A stretch of DNA of 64,000 nt, taken from contig CAZEJG010000003.1 in NCBI GenBank assembly GCA_964511625.1, positions 124,001 through 188,000 on the forward strand. The letters are read 5' to 3'. Numbering within the stretch: position 1 is the first letter of the stretch; each line of letters begins with the position of its first letter. The DNA comes from Pseudohoeflea sp964511625 (GTDB taxonomy: Bacteria; Pseudomonadota; Alphaproteobacteria; Rhizobiales; Rhizobiaceae). The notes below the pieces were generated by a model, which was not told the origin of the DNA, searched no databases, and saw only the letters and a list, made by a program, of their open reading frames with translations. Below are positions 31,271-40,825 of the stretch, in pieces. The translations under genes were made by a program, and so were the position numbers.

Positions 31271-31846
31271 ATGACCAAGATCCTCACGACCTTCACCGGA
31301 CTGGCCGCACTCCTTGTCGCCGTGCCGGTCTATGCACAGGACGCCAATTCGGACGACGACACGATGCGTCCGATGATGGAGAACGGCGGTTCCATGATGG
31401 AAGACAGCGGCATGATGCGGCACGGTGGTGGCATGATGCGCCACGGCGGCCGCATGATGGAACGGCTCGATACCGACGACAGCGGTGATATTTCCATGGA
31501 AGAGTTCATGAACATGGGACCTGCCCGCATGGCCGAAGCCGACACGAACGGTGACGGCGAAATCTCTTTCGAGGAGATGAAGGCCGCCTGGGAAGCCCGC
31601 CGCGAGAAGCGGATGGAAGCCATGTTCAAGCGCCGCTTCGATGTGGACGGCGACGGCAAGGTGACCGTGGCCGAACTCAAGGACCGCCAGGAGAAGCGTT
31701 TCGCGCTGCTCGACGCCGACAATGACGGCTCGATCTCGCCGGAGGAATTCCGCAAGGGCCGTCGCGAGATGGGCTGGGGCGGCAAGCACCACCGCAAGGG
31801 TGACGACGGTCATCGCGGCGGCTGGGGCAAGCACTGGGACAATTGA
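31271..31846 (+). CDS. Secreted EF-hand protein with Met/His-rich segment
   Basis: 191 residues from the ATG at 31271, seven bases after AAAGGAA (an in-frame ATG is at 31253). Signal peptide residues 1-22 (ending VYAQ). A methionine- and histidine-rich stretch at about 31-63 (MRPMMENGGSMMEDSGMMRH) could bind metal such as copper. Four EF-hand loops follow: DTDDSGDISMEE, DTNGDGEISFEE, DVDGDGKVTVAE and DADNDGSISPEE, all with good calcium ligands. The tail is His/Gly-rich. Probably a periplasmic calcium-binding protein of unknown role. A terminator follows. Confidence 0.85.
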   Translation: MTKILTTFTGLAALLVAVPVYAQDANSDDDTMRPMMENGGSMMEDSGMMRHGGGMMRHGGRMMERLDTDDSGDISMEEFMNMGPARMAEADTNGDGEISFEEMKAAWEARREKRMEAMFKRRFDVDGDGKVTVAELKDRQEKRFALLDADNDGSISPEEFRKGRREMGWGGKHHRKGDDGHRGGWGKHWDN

Positions 31847-31884
31847 TCCCGAACCTCCTGTCCGGATGACAGAGTGAAACGAAA

Positions 31885-31920
31885 CGGCCGCCCTTCTCCC
31901 GAGGGGCGGCCGGCTTCTTT
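31885..31920 (+). terminator. Intrinsic terminator of the EF-hand gene
   Basis: CGGCCGCCC (31885-31893) and GGGCGGCCG (31904-31912) form a nine-base stem with a 10-base loop, followed by GCTTCTTTAT. It lies 39 bases after the stop of the EF-hand gene and also separates it from the convergent pleC. Confidence 0.8.
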
Positions 31921-31950
31921 ATGTCTCGAAGGTTTCGGCCGCGTCGGACC

Positions 31951-34347
31951 TCAGGCTTCCTCGGTGGTCTTTGCTTCTTCGGGTCCCTGCCAGTCGAGCG
32001 GGGCGTCCGCGGCTATGTCGGTGGACTCCTGGTCGCATCTGCGCTCACTGGGGATACGCACGCTGACGATGGTGCCGATGCCCTCGGTCGAAAAGACACG
32101 CATGGCGCCGCCGTGAAGCTCGGTCAGGCTGCGCGAGATCGCCAGGCCCAGCCCGGATCCGCCCTGGCTTTTGGAAAACTGGTTCTGCACCTGCTCGAAG
32201 GGCTGGCCGATCTTCGGCAGGTTGGCCGCCGGGATACCGATACCGCTGTCGGCAATCGTGATGGTGACCGCTTGCGAGGTACGGCGGGCGCGCACATTGA
32301 TGCGTCCGCCTTCCTCGGTGAACTTGGCGGCGTTTGACAGCAGATTGAGCAGGATCTGCTTGATCGCCCGCTGGTCGGCGGCAAGCGTGAGCTTCGCGTC
32401 GATCGACTGCTCGACGGTGATGTTCTTCTTCTCGGCGTTGACCGAGACCAGACGGATTGTCTCGTCGATGATCGGCGCGATGTCGAGCTGCTCGCAGCTC
32501 AGCTGCATCTGTCCGGCCTCTATCTTGGACATGTCGAGGATGTCGTTGATCAGCCGCAGGAGGTGGATACCGGAATTGTGGATGTCGCAGGTATACTCCT
32601 CGTACTTCTCCGAGCCCAGCGGGCCGAACATGCGCGCCTGCAGGATTTCGGAGAAGCCGATGATGGCGTTGAGCGGCGTTCTGAGCTCATGGCTCATATT
32701 GGCGAGGAACTGCGACTTGGCGAGGTTGGCGGCCTCGGCGCGTTCCTTCTCGATCTGGAAATCCTGGTTCAGCGCGGAGAGCTCGATAGCCTTGCGCTTG
32801 AGTTCGGCCTGGCTGACGGAGAGGTCGCCGATCGTCGCCATCAGCCGCTTCTCGGAGTCGCGCAGCCGTTCCTGGTTGCGCTTGAGCTGGGTGATGTCGG
32901 TGCCCACCGACACCTCGCCGCCGTCGCGGGTCTTGCGTTCGTTGATCTGCAGCCAGCGGCCGTCGGCGAGCTGCACCTCGTAGGTACGCGCCGTCCCGGC
33001 TGCAAACGGTGTGGCGAGACGCCGCTCGATCACCGGCCGTGTGGCGGCCTGTTCGATGCTCGCGCGCGCCGCACCCGGCACAAGTGCGTCGTCGGGAAGA
33101 CCGTGGACGGCCTGGAAATGCTTGTTCCACAGCACCAGCCGGTCGTCCCGGTCCCACAGGACGAAGGCTTCCGAGGTGCTCTCGATGGCGTCGAAGAGGC
33201 GCTGGTCGGCCTCTGCCGAGCGTTGCTGCAGCCGGAACTGTTCGGTCACGTCCATGGCGATGCCGATCAGATGCGTCTGTGCGGCCGAAGGATCGACGAC
33301 CTGGGCGCGGGCGCGCATCCAGACCCAGTGGCCCTTGGCGTGGCGCATCCGGAAGAGGTGATCGACCTGGCTGATCTCGCCGGAGGCGACCTGCCGGGCG
33401 ATCTCGTAGAGATTGCCGTCCTCGGGATGGATGAGCTCCGACGCCTCGCCGAAGGAGATCACACTCTCGCGGCTCGACAGGCCGAGGATGTCATACATCG
33501 AGCGGGACCAGTAGAGCCGCCCGCGAGCCATGTCCCAGTCCCACAGGCCGCAACGGCCGCGGGACAGCGCCATGTCGACCCGGCGATGGGATTCCAGATA
33601 GATCTCGTCGGCCTCCTGGGCCCGTCCAGCCTGGGAGAAATAGGCGTAGAGGATGACGAGAAGGATGGCAGACGTGGCGATGAACAGGGTGGCGTTGACC
33701 GACACCGAGCGTCGCCACATCGTCTTGAGCTGGCCCGCAGGTGTGGCGACCAGCACAAGACCTCCATCGTCGGGCAGCTTGCCGAGCGCGGCGAGCACCG
33801 GCACGCCGTCGAAATCGATATCCTGGATACCGGCGCGGGCGCCGAACAACGCGAGCGGCGACCAGTCCGGCACGAAGGTATCGACCGTCTGTCCGACATA
33901 GGCCGATCCGGTGGCATTCGCCGCGACGATGGTTCCGTCAGCGTTTGCGACGAGGACGGCGAAACTGGCGTGGGTGTCGGGCATCCCGGCGAAGGCGCGG
34001 TTGACGCGCGACTCGATCTCCCAGCGCTGCCGCTCTGCGATCGGGAGCGCGCTGGATGCGAGTGACGACAGCGTGGCCGACAACGTCAGAGCGGTCACCT
34101 GCCTCAGCGCGGTCTCCTTGGCATGATAGTCGTCCATCATGTTCATGAAACGGGCGACGGCGACCACCGCGAGGAAGGCGAGGATGAGAACGGGAATGGA
34201 CTTTTTCAGAAAGGGTTCGGCGTTGATGAGCCGTTCATAGGCCGGGCGAGCGAAGAAGCGTGCGTGCCCTGAAAAGCCTGCTGCTTGATTGCCGGTCTGG
34301 ACAGTACTCGACCGTCCGGCCGCAGTGATACGCTGCGCATCCGCCAT
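31951..34347 (-). CDS. pleC: PleC-type PAS sensor histidine kinase
   Basis: About 798 residues from the ATG at 34347. A TTG four codons upstream at 34359 is less likely, and neither has a strong binding site. Membrane segments near residues 50-72 and 225-245 flank a periplasmic domain. Two PAS domains follow (GLWDWDMARGRLYWSRSMYDILGL and EAFVLWDRDDRLVLWNKHF in part), then a coiled region. The phosphoacceptor histidine is near residue 551 in ANMSHELRTPLNAI, with ATPase boxes NAAKFTEEGG and GGSGLGLAI. Architecture and position after glnE match rhizobial PleC, which controls DivK phosphorylation and hence CtrA and asymmetric division. Confidence 0.82.
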   Translation of the reverse strand: MADAQRITAAGRSSTVQTGNQAAGFSGHARFFARPAYERLINAEPFLKKSIPVLILAFLAVVAVARFMNMMDDYHAKETALRQVTALTLSATLSSLASSALPIAERQRWEIESRVNRAFAGMPDTHASFAVLVANADGTIVAANATGSAYVGQTVDTFVPDWSPLALFGARAGIQDIDFDGVPVLAALGKLPDDGGLVLVATPAGQLKTMWRRSVSVNATLFIATSAILLVILYAYFSQAGRAQEADEIYLESHRRVDMALSRGRCGLWDWDMARGRLYWSRSMYDILGLSSRESVISFGEASELIHPEDGNLYEIARQVASGEISQVDHLFRMRHAKGHWVWMRARAQVVDPSAAQTHLIGIAMDVTEQFRLQQRSAEADQRLFDAIESTSEAFVLWDRDDRLVLWNKHFQAVHGLPDDALVPGAARASIEQAATRPVIERRLATPFAAGTARTYEVQLADGRWLQINERKTRDGGEVSVGTDITQLKRNQERLRDSEKRLMATIGDLSVSQAELKRKAIELSALNQDFQIEKERAEAANLAKSQFLANMSHELRTPLNAIIGFSEILQARMFGPLGSEKYEEYTCDIHNSGIHLLRLINDILDMSKIEAGQMQLSCEQLDIAPIIDETIRLVSVNAEKKNITVEQSIDAKLTLAADQRAIKQILLNLLSNAAKFTEEGGRINVRARRTSQAVTITIADSGIGIPAANLPKIGQPFEQVQNQFSKSQGGSGLGLAISRSLTELHGGAMRVFSTEGIGTIVSVRIPSERRCDQESTDIAADAPLDWQGPEEAKTTEEA

Positions 34348-34634
34348 GATATTGAACAATGTCCCCGTTGGGATCCGGCTTCCGCATCGCCGAATCTGCC
34401 ATAATGAATCATCGCGGATTCGGCTTGTCCAGTGCCTCCGTAAAATCTTTTTTAACCATATGTTTTTGCCCCGATTTTCCCGGATTCGAGTCGCCGGTTC
34501 ACGGCCGAATCAATCGCGTCGTGCCGGCAAATCAGGTTGCCGGCACAAATCACCTTAGGTTGTCGGACGCTAGCGTGAGTCCGCAACCATCGGGGAGTCC
34601 CAAGGTGTGACGGGCGATTCCCGGGGGGAGGGAA
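34348..34634. other. Intergenic region between pepN 3' end and pleC start
   Basis: No gene seen. The region is AT-richer near 34440-34480, the likely pleC promoter area. It contains TAAA-N7-TTAACC at about 34440-34456, a partial match to the CtrA half-site pair TTAA-N7-TTAA, and two strong hairpins on the pepN side. Confidence 0.4.
34521..34588 (-). terminator. Two adjacent stem-loops downstream of pepN
   Basis: GTGCCGGCAA (34521-34530) pairs perfectly with TTGCCGGCAC (34537-34546). A second stem, GGTTG-t-CGGAC (34558-34568), pairs with GTCCGCAACC (34579-34588) with one bulge. They follow the pepN stop on the minus strand by about 50-110 bases. Neither has a strong U tail, so efficient termination is uncertain. 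Confidence 0.45.
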
Positions 34635-37271
34635 TTACTGGAGCGTCCGCTCGACGATGTCGCTGACGTCGGTCGACAGCTTCTCGGCGTTGCGGATGGA
34701 TACCAGCGCCTTGCGAGCCTCTTCCTGTCGCCCCGTTTCCAGCGATCGCCAGGATCGCATGGCCGTCAGCAGGCGAGCGGCTAGCTGCGGATTGCGGGCG
34801 TCGGTCTGCGTGACCACGCGGGCCAGAAGCTGGTATCCGGCACCGTCAGCGCGGTTGAAGCCGGTCGGATTTCCAGCCGAAAAGGCGCCGACGAGGGCAC
34901 GCACGCGGTTCGGGTTGCCGGCATTGTAGTGCGGGCTGTCCATGAGTTCGACCACCCGGTCGCAGCTCGTCTCGCCCGGTGCCATCGCCTGGATCGACAT
35001 CCACTTGTCCATGACCAGCGGATTGTCGGCGTAACGCTTTTCGAAATCGGCGAGCGCTCCGGCGGTCTCCGATGCGTCGGGGAACTGGTGGGCGAGGATC
35101 TGCAGCGCGCTCGCGATCGCCGTCATGTTGTCGGCGGCGTCATAGGCGGCACGGGCGCGCGCCGGGCTGTCTTCGGCGGCACAGGCATAGGACAGCGCGA
35201 CCGCTGCGAGCGCCCGCCGGCCCGCATCCTCGGCGGCCGGGGAATAGGGACCGTCGGGAACATCCCCGGAAAGCTGCGCGAAGGTGTCGGCACCCTTCCT
35301 GGCCACGGCAGAGAAGATCGCCTGACGCGCCGTATGGATGGCGTCGGGATCGATGTTGGATCCGATCTCGCGGGCAATATCGGTTTCGGACGGCAGTTGC
35401 AGCGCCTGGGCGCGGAAGGCGGGCTCGAGACTGTCGTCGGTGGCCGCCGTGATCAGGATATCGGCAAGCTCGTCGGATGCCGGGATGTCGCGCCCGTCGC
35501 GGACGAGCTGTGCTGCCTCGACGAGGAGACGCGTCGCAAAGGCGTTGATCGCCTGCCAGCGGGCCACGCCGTCGGTCTCGTGCCGGGCGAGATGAGCCAG
35601 ATCCGCGTCCGACTGTTCGATCGACACGTTGACCGGCGCCGAGAAGCCCCGGTTGAGCGACAACACGGGCCGCTCGGCAACTCCGGTGAAGGTGAAGGTC
35701 TGCGCGCGCTCGGTCAGGTGCAGCACCTCGGCTTCGCCGGGGGCTTCCTCCGGTGCAGGGCTCGAAACCGAACCGTTCGACGTGATCAGCGCGAAGGCCA
35801 GCGGAATATGCATGGGCGACTTGGTGCTCTGGCCAGGTGTCGGGGAGACTTGCTGCTCGAGGTTGAGCTCGAAACGCTTGGCGGCGGCGTCGTAGCTCGT
35901 CGAGGCGGAGACCAGCGGCGTTCCGGCCTGATTGTACCAGAGCATGAACTGGTCGAGATCGCGGCCCGAGACTTCGGCGAAACAGGCGACGAAATCCTCG
36001 ATGGTGACCGCCTGGCCGTCATGGCGGTCGAAGTAGAGATCCATGCCTTCGCGGAATTTCTCGTCGCCGAGAATGGTGCGGATCATGCCGACGACTTCGG
36101 AGCCCTTTTCGTAGACGGTCGCCGTGTAGAAGTTGTTGATTTCCTTGTAGGTCGACGGCCGCACCGGATGCGCCAACGGGCCTGCATCCTCGGGAAACTG
36201 GTGGGCTTTCAGCGTCTTGATCTCGGCGATGCGCTTGACCGGTGCTGAGCGCTGGTCCTGCGAGAAGGTATGGTCGCGGTAAACCGTCAGCCCTTCCTTC
36301 AGGCAAAGCTGGAACCAGTCGCGGCAGGTGATGCGGTTGCCCGTCCAGTTGTGGAAATATTCGTGGGCGATGATCGCCTCGATATTGGCGTAGTCCTGGT
36401 CGGTGGCGGTTTCCGGATCGGCGAGAACGTACTTGTCGTTGAAGACGTTCAGGCCCTTGTTCTCCATCGCGCCCATGTTGAAGTCGGACACGGCGACGAT
36501 CATGAAGATGTCGAGATCGTATTCGCGGCCGTAGACCTCCTCGTCCCAGCGCATCGAGCGCTTGAGCGAATCCATAGCGTAGCCGGCGCGCTCTTCCTTG
36601 CCGTGCTCGACATAGATCCTGAGTTCGACCTCGCGGCCGCTCATCGTCGTGAACGTGTCGGTGATCATGCCGAGATCACCGGCCACCAGCGCGAAGAGAT
36701 AGGAGGGCTTCGGGTGAGGATCGTACCAGGCGGCGAAATGCCGGCCTTCGTCGTAATTGCCGCCGCCGAGGAAATTGCCGTTGGACAGGAGAACCGGCAC
36801 ATCGGTCGGCGCGATGATGGTCACCGTATAGACCGTCAGCACGTCCGGTCGGTCGTAGAAATAGGTGATGCGGCGGAAGCCCTCGGCCTCGCACTGGGTG
36901 CAGTAATTGCCGCTCGAACGGTAAAGCCCCGTGAGCTGGCTGTTGTGCTCGGGGGCGAGCGTGGTCTCGACGGTGACCTCGAAGGGCTCGGAAGCGGGCA
37001 GGTTGCGCACGGTGAGCGTGTCGGCGGTGACGTCGAAGTCGCCCTCGGGCACGTCCACGCTGTCGATCTGGAGCGCATCGAGCGTCAATTCGTCGCCATC
37101 GAAGACGAGCGGCGCGTCGGCTGCCACACCTTCGCGGCGTTTGAGAATCGAGCGAGCGATGACTTTCGTCTTCTCGGGATCGAGTTCGAAGGTCAGATCT
37201 ATCCGTTCAACTTCGAACGCGGTGGGCGTGTAGTCTTTAAGATGGAAGACCTGTCCAGTCTCAGTCCGCAT
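34635..37271 (-). CDS. pepN: PepN: aminopeptidase N (M1 zinc metallopeptidase)
   Basis: 878 residues from the ATG at 37271 (MRTETGQVFHLKDYTP), a start that matches the family's N-terminus. The reading frame extends upstream but without conserved sequence. Exopeptidase motif GAMENKG near residue 266 and the zinc site HEYFH-x18-E near residues 303-326 (HEYFHNWTGNRITC, then KEGLTVYRD) are intact. It removes N-terminal amino acids from peptides in the cytoplasm, and length equals E. coli PepN. It is transcribed divergently from the molybdenum-enzyme gene across about 220 bases. Confidence 0.95.
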   Translation of the reverse strand: MRTETGQVFHLKDYTPTAFEVERIDLTFELDPEKTKVIARSILKRREGVAADAPLVFDGDELTLDALQIDSVDVPEGDFDVTADTLTVRNLPASEPFEVTVETTLAPEHNSQLTGLYRSSGNYCTQCEAEGFRRITYFYDRPDVLTVYTVTIIAPTDVPVLLSNGNFLGGGNYDEGRHFAAWYDPHPKPSYLFALVAGDLGMITDTFTTMSGREVELRIYVEHGKEERAGYAMDSLKRSMRWDEEVYGREYDLDIFMIVAVSDFNMGAMENKGLNVFNDKYVLADPETATDQDYANIEAIIAHEYFHNWTGNRITCRDWFQLCLKEGLTVYRDHTFSQDQRSAPVKRIAEIKTLKAHQFPEDAGPLAHPVRPSTYKEINNFYTATVYEKGSEVVGMIRTILGDEKFREGMDLYFDRHDGQAVTIEDFVACFAEVSGRDLDQFMLWYNQAGTPLVSASTSYDAAAKRFELNLEQQVSPTPGQSTKSPMHIPLAFALITSNGSVSSPAPEEAPGEAEVLHLTERAQTFTFTGVAERPVLSLNRGFSAPVNVSIEQSDADLAHLARHETDGVARWQAINAFATRLLVEAAQLVRDGRDIPASDELADILITAATDDSLEPAFRAQALQLPSETDIAREIGSNIDPDAIHTARQAIFSAVARKGADTFAQLSGDVPDGPYSPAAEDAGRRALAAVALSYACAAEDSPARARAAYDAADNMTAIASALQILAHQFPDASETAGALADFEKRYADNPLVMDKWMSIQAMAPGETSCDRVVELMDSPHYNAGNPNRVRALVGAFSAGNPTGFNRADGAGYQLLARVVTQTDARNPQLAARLLTAMRSWRSLETGRQEEARKALVSIRNAEKLSTDVSDIVERTLQ

Positions 37272-37492
37272 GGGATCCCCAGTAATGCTCGTTTTTCTTT
37301 CAAATACCGCCGATGTCCTAACGCAATATCTACGGCATACGCAAACCTCTAGGGGCGGAAGGGCGGACCGGAGCGGGAATGAGCCCCTCTTTGCCCCTCG
37401 ACAAAGCCCCTCGAAGTTATACATTCGCACCATACGGCCCGCCATCCGCGCCGTTCGCCTATGACCAGCAAGCAAGATTTCAGGACCCATCC

Positions 37493-39787
37493 ATGACGGC
37501 TATACCGAAATTCGGCGTCGGCGCTTCCGCGTTGCGCAAGGAAGACAAGCGTTTGATCCAGGGCCATGGCTCCTACACGGCCGACAAGAACCTGGAAGGG
37601 CAGCTTTACGGTTATGTCGTCCGCTCGCCCTATGCCGCGGCGAAATTCACCTTCGAGGATCTGGAAACCGCCCGCGAGGCCGAGGGCGTGGTCGCCATCC
37701 TCACCGCCGAGGACGTCGCCGAACTCGGACCGGTGACCGTCATCTCCGGCGTCAGGCAGCCCGACGGCAGCAAGCCCAAGCTTCGCCCGGCTCCCGTGCT
37801 GTGTGACGGCGAGGTCCGCTATGTGGGCGATGCCGTGGCCTATGTGGTCGCCGAGAGCCTGGTCCAGGCCCAGGACGCCGCCGAACTGATCATGATCGAC
37901 TGGGAAGAGAAGCCGGCCAACACGATTACGGCGAAGGCGCTCGACAAGGACGCGCCGCTGGTCTGGTCGGACGCCGAGGACAACCGCGCCTATCTCTTCC
38001 AGCTGGGCGACAGCGCCGCCACCGCCGCCGCCTTCGACAAGGCCGACAAGGTGGTCTCGGTCTCCTTCATCAACAACCGTCTGGCGGCCAACTATATCGA
38101 GCCGCGCGCCTGCATTGCCGACTGGAACGCGGACGAGGGCGCTTTCACCCTGCACACAGGTTCGCAGGGCGTGCACGCCATGCGCGACATCCTCGCCAGG
38201 AACATCTTCAAGATGGACGCGGACAAGATCCGCGTCGTCACCGGCGATGTCGGCGGTGGCTTCGGGACCAAGATGTTCATGTTCCGCGAATATCCGCTGA
38301 CCATGCAGGCCGCGCGCCTTCTCGGTCGTCCGGTCAAGTGGGTCTCCGACCGCACCGAGCACTTCATGGCCGACAGCCATGGCCGCGACAACGTCGTCGA
38401 GGCGGAGATGGCGCTGGACAAGGATGGCCGCTTCCTCGCCTTCAAGGCCAATATCGTGGCCGCCATGGGCGCCTATATGGGGCAGTACGGTCCCAACATT
38501 CCCACCGGCGGCGTCACCATGTCGACCGGCATCTACGATATCCCGGCGATGGATGTGACGGTGGATGCCGTCTACACCCACACCATGACCGTCGACGCCT
38601 ATCGCGGCGCCGGACGTCCCGAGGCCGCCTATCTGATCGAGCGCCTCGTCGATGAATGCGCCCACGAACTGGGGATCGACCGCGCCGAGATCCGCCGCCG
38701 CAACTTCATCCGCCCGGAGCAGTTTCCCTACACGACGCCTGGCGGCCGCATGTACGATGTCGGCGAGTTCGACGGCCACATGACCCGGGCGCTCGAAAAG
38801 ACCGACTATGCCGGCTTCGAGAAGCGCCGCGAGGAAGCAAAGTCCCGCGGCAAGCTGCGCGGCTATGGTTTCGCCACCTATATCGAGGCCTGCGCCTTTG
38901 CGGGCTCGGAGGCAGCCAAGCTCGAACTCACCGAGAACGGCGAGATCATTCTCGACATCGGTACCCAGACAAACGGTCAGGGCCACGAGACGGCCTACTC
39001 TCAGTTCATCTACGACAAGATCGGCATCGACTTCGACAAGATCATCGTTCGCCAGGGCGACACCAAGTATCTCTCCACCGGCGGCGGCACCGGCGGCTCG
39101 CGCTCGATCCCGCTCGGCGGTGTCTCGGTCGCCTCGGCCAGCGAGACCCTCGCCGAGAAGATGAAGAAGATTGCTGCCGACGAACTCGAGGCCGCACCCG
39201 CCGATATCGAACTGGTGGACGGCGTCGCCCGCATCGTCGGTACCGACCGCTCGATGGACTATGCGGCGCTCGCAAAGGCGGCGAAGGACGAGGCGGACCG
39301 CAAGGCGGAGGCCGACATCCAGCAGGACGAGAATACCTATCCCAACGGCACCCATGTCTGCGAGCTGGAGATCGATCCGGAGACGGGCGAGATCGAGATC
39401 GTCAACTATTCGGTCGTCGACGATTTCGGCATGACGGTGAACCCGACGCTGCTCCTTGGTCAGATCCATGGCGGTATCGTCCAGGGCATGGCCCAGGCGC
39501 TCGGCGAGGAAGTGATCTACGAACCCGACGGCCAGCTGATGACTGCGAGCTTCATGGACTACTGCATGCCGCGCGCTGATACGGTTCCGTTCTTCGAGTT
39601 CGAGACCCGCAACGTGCCGTCGACCACCAATGCGCTCGGCATCAAGGGCGCGGGAGAGGCCGGCACAATCGGTGCGTGCCCGGCGGTGATGAACGCCGTG
39701 ATCGATGCGCTCGGCCATGAAAAGGGCATCCGTCATATCGAGATGCCCGTCACGCCGCTGAAACTGTGGCATGCGCTCAACGGCTGA
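37493..39787 (+). CDS. Orphan CoxL/xanthine-dehydrogenase-family molybdopterin-binding subunit
   Basis: 764 residues from the ATG at 37493. Small N-terminal hammerhead domain (RLIQGHGSYTAD, VVRSPYAAAKF) and the large molybdenum domain. The active-site loop AYRGAGR near residues 369-375 is the form II CoxL type, not the AYRCSFR of true CO dehydrogenase. The catalytic glutamate is about E722 in KGAGEAGT. The enzyme should hydroxylate an aromatic or aldehyde substrate, but the FAD (CoxM-type) and iron-sulfur (CoxS-type) subunits are not next to it. They must lie elsewhere if it works as a usual heterotrimer. Substrate unknown. Confidence 0.88.
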   Translation: MTAIPKFGVGASALRKEDKRLIQGHGSYTADKNLEGQLYGYVVRSPYAAAKFTFEDLETAREAEGVVAILTAEDVAELGPVTVISGVRQPDGSKPKLRPAPVLCDGEVRYVGDAVAYVVAESLVQAQDAAELIMIDWEEKPANTITAKALDKDAPLVWSDAEDNRAYLFQLGDSAATAAAFDKADKVVSVSFINNRLAANYIEPRACIADWNADEGAFTLHTGSQGVHAMRDILARNIFKMDADKIRVVTGDVGGGFGTKMFMFREYPLTMQAARLLGRPVKWVSDRTEHFMADSHGRDNVVEAEMALDKDGRFLAFKANIVAAMGAYMGQYGPNIPTGGVTMSTGIYDIPAMDVTVDAVYTHTMTVDAYRGAGRPEAAYLIERLVDECAHELGIDRAEIRRRNFIRPEQFPYTTPGGRMYDVGEFDGHMTRALEKTDYAGFEKRREEAKSRGKLRGYGFATYIEACAFAGSEAAKLELTENGEIILDIGTQTNGQGHETAYSQFIYDKIGIDFDKIIVRQGDTKYLSTGGGTGGSRSIPLGGVSVASASETLAEKMKKIAADELEAAPADIELVDGVARIVGTDRSMDYAALAKAAKDEADRKAEADIQQDENTYPNGTHVCELEIDPETGEIEIVNYSVVDDFGMTVNPTLLLGQIHGGIVQGMAQALGEEVIYEPDGQLMTASFMDYCMPRADTVPFFEFETRNVPSTTNALGIKGAGEAGTIGACPAVMNAVIDALGHEKGIRHIEMPVTPLKLWHALNG

Positions 39788-39796
39788 CGCCGCCCG

Positions 39797-40825
39797 ATGG
39801 CCGGAACATCAAGCGATAGCGCAGCGGGTGAAACCGCGTCGGGGCAGGCGTCTGCCGCCCCGGCGCAGGCTCCTGAGTTGAAGACGCCGCAGCCGGGCGG
39901 CAGTTCGCCGCTGTTCGGCATCTCGCTGAAGCTGATGTCGCTCGTCTCCTTCATGGGGATGGTGACGATCATCAAGCTCGCCGGCCAGGAAGAGGTGCCG
40001 CTCGGCGAGATCGTCTTCTTCCGCTCCGCTTTCGCCATCTTGCCGGTCATGGCCTACATGGCGGCGCGCGGCGTTTTCGCTGATGCCTGGAAGACGAGGC
40101 ATCCGCTCGGCCACATCTGGCGGGGGATCGTCGGTTCCATTGCCATGGCGTGCAATTTTCTCGGCCTGACGCTTCTGCCGCTGCCCGATGCGATCGCCAT
40201 CGGCTACGCCATGCCGCTGATGACGGTGATCTTCGCGGCGATCTTCCTGGGTGAGAAGGTGCGTCTGTTCCGCTGGACGGCGGTTGCCGTGGGCATCTGC
40301 GGCGTCGCGGTAATCTCGTATCCGAAGGTCACACTTATCGAGAGCGGCCTGGGCTCGCGCGAGACGCTGGGCCTTCTGGCCATGCTCGGTTTCACCATCT
40401 TCGCCGCCACGGCGAGCATTCTGGTGCGGCGGCTGGTGCAGACCGAACAGACACACACGATCGTGCTCTATTTTTCGCTGAGTTCCACGGTTTTGTCGCT
40501 GCTGACGCTGCCCTTCGGCTGGGTGGTGCCCGATCCGCTGACGCTGTGTCTTCTGATGGTGGCGGGCCTGTGCGGCGGCGGTGCCCAGATATTGCTGACG
40601 CAGAGCTATCGCTATGCCGACGTCTCGACCATCGCACCGTTCGAATACGGCTCGATCATCTTCGGGCTCGCCATCGGCTACTTCCTGTTCGGTGAAACGC
40701 CGACGCTCAGCATGCTCGTAGGCACCGTGATCGTCGTATCCGCGGGTATTGCCATCATCTTCCGCGAACACAGGCTGGGTCTCGAGCGCCGGGCCCAGCG
40801 CAAGCTCGTCACGCCGCAGGGCTGA
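39797..40825 (+). CDS. DMT/EamA-family transporter
   Basis: 342 residues; ATG at 39797, nine bases after the molybdenum-enzyme stop, so probably co-transcribed. A polar, alanine-rich leader of about 35 residues precedes ten predicted membrane helices in two EamA repeats (LSFMGMVTIIKLAGQEEVPLGE-type first helix pair, FEYGSIIFGLAIGYFLFGE near the end). Members export small metabolites such as amino acids or take up nucleosides; substrate not predictable. The true start may be later (for example at MSLVSFMG). The 3' end overlaps the convergent MFS gene by 17 bases. Confidence 0.88.
   Translation: MAGTSSDSAAGETASGQASAAPAQAPELKTPQPGGSSPLFGISLKLMSLVSFMGMVTIIKLAGQEEVPLGEIVFFRSAFAILPVMAYMAARGVFADAWKTRHPLGHIWRGIVGSIAMACNFLGLTLLPLPDAIAIGYAMPLMTVIFAAIFLGEKVRLFRWTAVAVGICGVAVISYPKVTLIESGLGSRETLGLLAMLGFTIFAATASILVRRLVQTEQTHTIVLYFSLSSTVLSLLTLPFGWVVPDPLTLCLLMVAGLCGGGAQILLTQSYRYADVSTIAPFEYGSIIFGLAIGYFLFGETPTLSMLVGTVIVVSAGIAIIFREHRLGLERRAQRKLVTPQG

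Noticed and set aside
34440..34456. Possible CtrA binding site TAAA-N7-TTAACC before pleC
   Set aside because: Only one half-site is exact and the region is AT-rich, so chance matches are likely. Mentioned in the intergenic entry only.
40809..40825. The 17-base overlap of the EamA and MFS genes as a regulatory antisense device
   Set aside because: Short convergent 3' overlaps are common in compact genomes, and no further signal was seen.
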